In this document: piece after piece, positions 61,665-64,000 of the stretch
Position numbering within the stretch: the stretch's first letter is position 1
Layout: each line of letters begins with the position of its first letter
Source: an uncultured Eubacteriales bacterium
Lineage (GTDB): Bacteria > Bacillota > Clostridia > Oscillospirales > Acutalibacteraceae
Assembly: GCA_949292775.1 (NCBI GenBank)
Contig: CASFBL010000004.1
Location: 48,481-112,480 of the forward strand
Length of the DNA: 64,000 nt
Reading direction: 5' to 3'
Notes under the pieces: generated by a model
Told to the model about the DNA's origin: nothing
What the model saw: only the letters and a program-made list of their open reading frames with translations
Database searches by the model: none
Made by a program: the position numbers and the translations under genes

Positions 61665-62285
61665 ATGGAGAATAACAAGTGGCTTCAATGGGCAATCGAA
61701 CTGCAAAGCCTTGCCCAAGCGGGATTAACATACGGAAAGGACAAATTTGACCGGGAACGCTACACCCGTATCCGGGAAATTTCCGCAGAAATGATGAGCC
61801 GGCTTTCCGACACGCCCATGGATACGGTAAAAGACCTGTTTTGTAATGAAAGCGGCTATCAAACGCCGAAAATCGACACAAGGGCGGCGGTTTTTCAGGA
61901 CGGAAAAATTCTGCTCGTGCATGAAAACAACGGCACATGGTCGCTCCCCGGCGGCTGGTGCGATGTGGATCAGTCGGTAGCTTCCAATGTGATAAAGGAA
62001 GTTAAAGAAGAAACCGGCCTGGATGTGACAGCCGATAAGCTGATTGCCGTTCAGGACTGGCGACTGCACAATGTGCGAAATTACGCTTACGGCGTTATCA
62101 AGATATTTGTTTCGTGTCGGAAAACCGGCGGCTCTTTCGCTGAAAATATCGAAACAACGGAAACCGGATATTTTGACCGGGACAAACTGCCGGACAATCT
62201 TGCAACGGAAAAGACTACAGCAGAACAAATCCAACTGTGCTTTGACGCATATTACAATGAAAACTGGAAAGCACAGTTTGATTAA
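61665..62285 (+). CDS. Nudix hydrolase with N-terminal helical domain
   Basis: The 206-residue protein has a helical N-terminal domain of about 65 residues (WAIELQSLAQAGLTYGKDKF), known in front of ADP-sugar Nudix enzymes, then a Nudix box SLPGGWCDVDQSVASNVIKE continuing VKEETGL. The glutamate after Gx5 is replaced by glutamine, while the metal-binding EVKEE is intact. It likely hydrolyses a nucleoside diphosphate derivative. It is coupled to the acetyltransferase gene. Confidence 0.9.
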   Translation: MENNKWLQWAIELQSLAQAGLTYGKDKFDRERYTRIREISAEMMSRLSDTPMDTVKDLFCNESGYQTPKIDTRAAVFQDGKILLVHENNGTWSLPGGWCDVDQSVASNVIKEVKEETGLDVTADKLIAVQDWRLHNVRNYAYGVIKIFVSCRKTGGSFAENIETTETGYFDRDKLPDNLATEKTTAEQIQLCFDAYYNENWKAQFD

Positions 62286-62359
62286 AGTGAGGAACTTATA
62301 AGCAAATAGAGGATTTACAACCGCTTGAGATACACATTAAAATCTCACTTGCAAACAAC

Positions 62360-62388
62360 TTGCTTTCCGTCGGAGTTTCTGATATAAT
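62360..62388 (+). promoter_or_regulatory. Strong promoter before the structured RNA region
   Basis: TTGCTT (62360-62365) and a perfect TATAAT (62383-62388) are 17 nt apart. No start codon with ribosome site follows for over 600 nt. Confidence 0.75.
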
Positions 62389-62394
62389 ACAAAT

Positions 62395-62658
62395 GTTCTC
62401 ATTTGAGAGCGACAACTGAATAACATTCTTCACATTAGAGTGAGAAGACGGCTTTCAGCCGGACAACGCCTGTGGTACGCTAAGAGAAAGTACCGCCGCT
62501 TCTGAACTGCCCTGAACTGTCGGCAGTCGGAAAAGTGTAAAGGACAGTTTCGACTTTGAATTTCAAAGCCGGTTACATGAATGTGAAGCCACCACCGCAA
62601 GGGATAGGTCTACCCTTTTGCGGAAAGTCGGTACGCATTTGTGTGCCGGCTTTTTTGT
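62395..62658 (+). ncRNA. Structured RNA candidate upstream of the mobilization genes
   Basis: Between the promoter and a terminator-like hairpin the region holds successive stems and no coding sequence: CGGCT/AGCCG (62449-62461), GGTAC/GTACC (62474-62494), ACTGCC/GGCAGT (near 62506-62527), CTTTGAA/TTCAAAG (near 62553-62567), and CCGCAA..TTGCGG (near 62594-62622). It ends with AAGTCGGTACGC/GTGTGCCGGCTT (near 62626-62653) and a TTTTTT run. The RNA would be about 260 nt. It may be a free RNA or a leader. No known family was recognised. Confidence 0.5.
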
Positions 62659-62843
62659 TGCCCGAAAGCCGGTTACAACGGAATGACCGGCTGGATGGGA
62701 TATGATTTTGCCAAGACCCTTTGCGTGAGCAGAGAGAGCGAAACGACGCTGCGGTGAGACTCCGGGGCAGGGATAGAAAAACGACATTCAGGCAGACCGG
62801 CAAAAATAGGAGAGACAGTGTGTCCACAGGGATAACGAGCATC

Positions 62844-62942
62844 GGATTGTGGCCCCACAATCCCAATCCACAGCCTGAAGGCGTGTGGACTAACTCAAGG
62901 GTGCGGGTCTCCGGTGGAGACCTCTGAACACTTGTGTTCAGA
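62844..62942 (+). other. Candidate origin of transfer (oriT)
   Basis: Four inverted repeats lie side by side: GGATTGTGG/CCACAATCC (62844-62863), TCCACAGCC/GGC-TGTGGA with one bulge (62867-62889), GGTCTCC/GGAGACC (62906-62922) and TCTGAACAC/GTGTTCAGA (62923-62942). They stand just upstream of mobC and the relaxase gene, the usual place of oriT. The 350 nt from 62659 to 63008 have no convincing gene. The nick site was not located. Confidence 0.6.
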
Positions 62943-63023
62943 AGCACCGACCGAGCCGGCAGGCGAGACGCCGCCCTATGACCCTGCTCAAGAAGCTAAA
63001 ACCCAAGAATGGAGATGATATTT

Positions 63024-63410
63024 TTGAATAAGGGAAACGATAAAAAAGTGCGTATCAAGGTACGCTTATCCGAAGAAGAAAGCGAAAAACTGAAGCGCTG
63101 TGCAGCAGCGTGCGGGCTGTCTCAATCGGCATTGATCCGCCAGCTTTGCAAAGGCAAAACGCCCAAGCCACAACCCAAAAAAGAATTTTGGGGAGTGCTT
63201 GAAGCACTCTACGCAGTCCACAACAATTTCAAAAGCTGTGCAAAATTTGAGCCGTCCGCTTTGGAAATCTGCAAAGAAATCGAGTGCTTAATACTCGATT
63301 TACAGGAGGCAAAAACGGGAACCCCGCAAAGCAGGCTTTGCGGGGAAAAGGAGCATCCACGGAATGGTGAGCTTTCGGCGCTTGCGGCGGAAGCGATGAA
63401 TGGAGTGTGA
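63024..63410 (+). CDS. mobC: MobC-like relaxosome accessory protein
   Basis: A 128-residue basic protein whose N-terminal part is a ribbon-helix-helix: VRIKVRLSEEESEKLKRCA, then CGLSQSALIRQLCKGK. A helical C-terminal part follows. Proteins of this kind bind oriT and assist the relaxase. I favour TTG 63024, 9 nt after GGAG; the ATG at 63009 overlaps that site. It is followed by the relaxase gene after 6 nt. Confidence 0.82.
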   Translation: MNKGNDKKVRIKVRLSEEESEKLKRCAAACGLSQSALIRQLCKGKTPKPQPKKEFWGVLEALYAVHNNFKSCAKFEPSALEICKEIECLILDLQEAKTGTPQSRLCGEKEHPRNGELSALAAEAMNGV

Positions 63411-63416
63411 TGCGAC

Positions 63417-64000
63417 GTGGCTACTACAAGTTTATGGCATATCGAGGGCAGGCTGAAAGACCTGATTGCCTATGTGGAAAATCCAGAAAAAACAAGATCA
63501 GAGAATTCCAATTTACAGCCATTATGGAATGTGTTTTCCTATGTCAGCCGCCCTGAAGCGACTGAACAGGGCGAGTATGTTTCCGCCGTCAACTGCCTCA
63601 AAGAGATCGCCTTACAGCAGATGATTTTAACGAAAAGGCAGTACGGCAAAGAAAACGGATATATCGCCTGGCACGGTTACCAAAGTTTTAAACCCGGCGA
63701 AGTTACACCCGAACAGGCGCATGAAATCGGCTTGCAGACCGCAAAGGAAATGTGGGGTGATCGATTTCAGATCATCGTCACTACCCACCTTGATAAAGAC
63801 CATCTGCACAATCATTTCTGCTTCAATTCGGTTTCCTTTTTAGACGGCAGGAAATACAACTATTCCAAATCAGAGCAGCGAAGACTCCGTGAGGTGTCCG
63901 ACCGGATCTGCCGGGAACACGGCTTGTCGGTCATCGAAAAACCGCATAAAGCGCCGTCAAGGCAGGTGTGGCTGGATGAGAAAAGCGGCAAGCCGACAAG
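63417..64000 (+). CDS. Relaxase/mobilization nuclease, MOBP type, C-terminus beyond window
   Basis: The frame starts at GTG 63417, 11 nt after GGAG, and stays open to the edge (194 codons). The relaxase fold is shown by the catalytic-tyrosine region VFSYVSRPEAT, ENGYIAWHGYQSFKPGEVTP, AHEIGLQTAKEMWGDRFQ and the metal-binding HLDKDHLHNHF, an HxDxxHxHNH motif typical of MOBP relaxases. It nicks oriT and leads the strand into a recipient, with the transfer channel supplied by another element. Confidence 0.9.
   Translation, partial: MATTSLWHIEGRLKDLIAYVENPEKTRSENSNLQPLWNVFSYVSRPEATEQGEYVSAVNCLKEIALQQMILTKRQYGKENGYIAWHGYQSFKPGEVTPEQAHEIGLQTAKEMWGDRFQIIVTTHLDKDHLHNHFCFNSVSFLDGRKYNYSKSEQRRLREVSDRICREHGLSVIEKPHKAPSRQVWLDEKSGKPT

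Larger units (their letters stand above)
58788..64000 (+). mobile_element. Mobilizable element (left part; continues past the window)
   Basis: From about 58.8 kb the content changes to TnpV, unrelated cargo genes, an oriT-like repeat cluster, MobC-like and relaxase genes. The left end is somewhere between the EEP gene stop (58787) and tnpV (58919); I could not identify an attachment site there. The right end lies outside the window. Integrase or resolvase genes are not in view. Confidence 0.7.

Noticed and set aside
62721-62927. 68-codon frame in the oriT region
   Set aside because: Arginine-rich, no ribosome site, overlaps inverted repeats that explain the sequence better.
1-64000. CRISPR arrays, rRNA genes or prophage structural genes
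   Set aside because: No regularly spaced repeats, rRNA segments or phage genes were found on reading the window.

Overview
The window reads as a chromosomal segment of a low-to-mid GC Firmicute of class Clostridia, most likely a gut Oscillospiraceae/Ruminococcaceae-type bacterium. The signs are AGGAGG-type ribosome sites, consensus TTGACA/TATAAT promoters, ClpX-ClpP-trigger factor, RbgA, YraN, DUF1540 and DUF4358 proteins, two GH2 glycosidases and a secreted protein with a dockerin-like module. Genus assignment is inference.

Layout. 1-5200: an edge-truncated GH2 glycosidase, tRNA-Leu(UAG), a PadR regulator with its membrane partner, a zinc-ribbon TM2 protein and a P-loop ATPase. 5260-8920: an MBOAT O-acyltransferase, an SGNH esterase/transferase, and an ECF sigma factor with an RsiV-type anti-sigma, suggesting envelope-stress-linked cell-wall acylation. 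9000-13040: a MATE exporter and a zinc/cadmium P1B ATPase with its SmtB/CzrA-type repressor and operator. 13060-17900: beta-mannosidase-like GH2, GT2 glycosyltransferase and UDP-galactopyranose mutase. 18130-25270: split ThrE exporter, KtrBA potassium uptake, an ABC-F ATPase and a PrsA-like foldase. 25290-29570: folate genes folE-folP-folB-folK behind a transglutaminase-like protein and an LCP-like protein. 29720-41170: MFS transporter, clpX, clpP, tig, a phosphoesterase, DUF1540, thrC, and the run lepB-lepB-rbgA-rnhB-yraN-dipeptidase.

The most unusual locus is 41318-49310. A two-component system lies upstream of a five-gene dlt-like operon that runs adenylation enzyme, fold-type III PLP decarboxylase, carrier protein, MBOAT transferase, SGNH protein. 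Classical dlt operons have no decarboxylase. The order is reminiscent of the butirosin BtrI/BtrK logic, in which an acyl group is decarboxylated on a carrier protein, combined here with DltB/DltD-type export of an aminoacyl group to an envelope polymer. The promoters of the two-component genes and of the operon carry matching 11-bp-spaced repeats, which ties regulator to target.

49360-58790: tRNA-Arg(CCG), YchF, a DUF4358 protein, an orphan PTS EIIC-like protein, the dockerin-like secreted protein, a second ABC-F, a polyprenyl-phosphate sugar transferase and a secreted endonuclease/exonuclease/phosphatase-fold protein. From about 58.8 kb to the right edge the sequence is part of a mobilizable element: a TnpV gene, cargo (GNAT, AraC, hexapeptide acetyltransferase, Nudix), a promoter-driven structured RNA candidate, a cluster of inverted repeats that looks like oriT, a MobC-like protein and a MOBP-type relaxase cut by the window end. 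No rRNA genes and no CRISPR array were seen.
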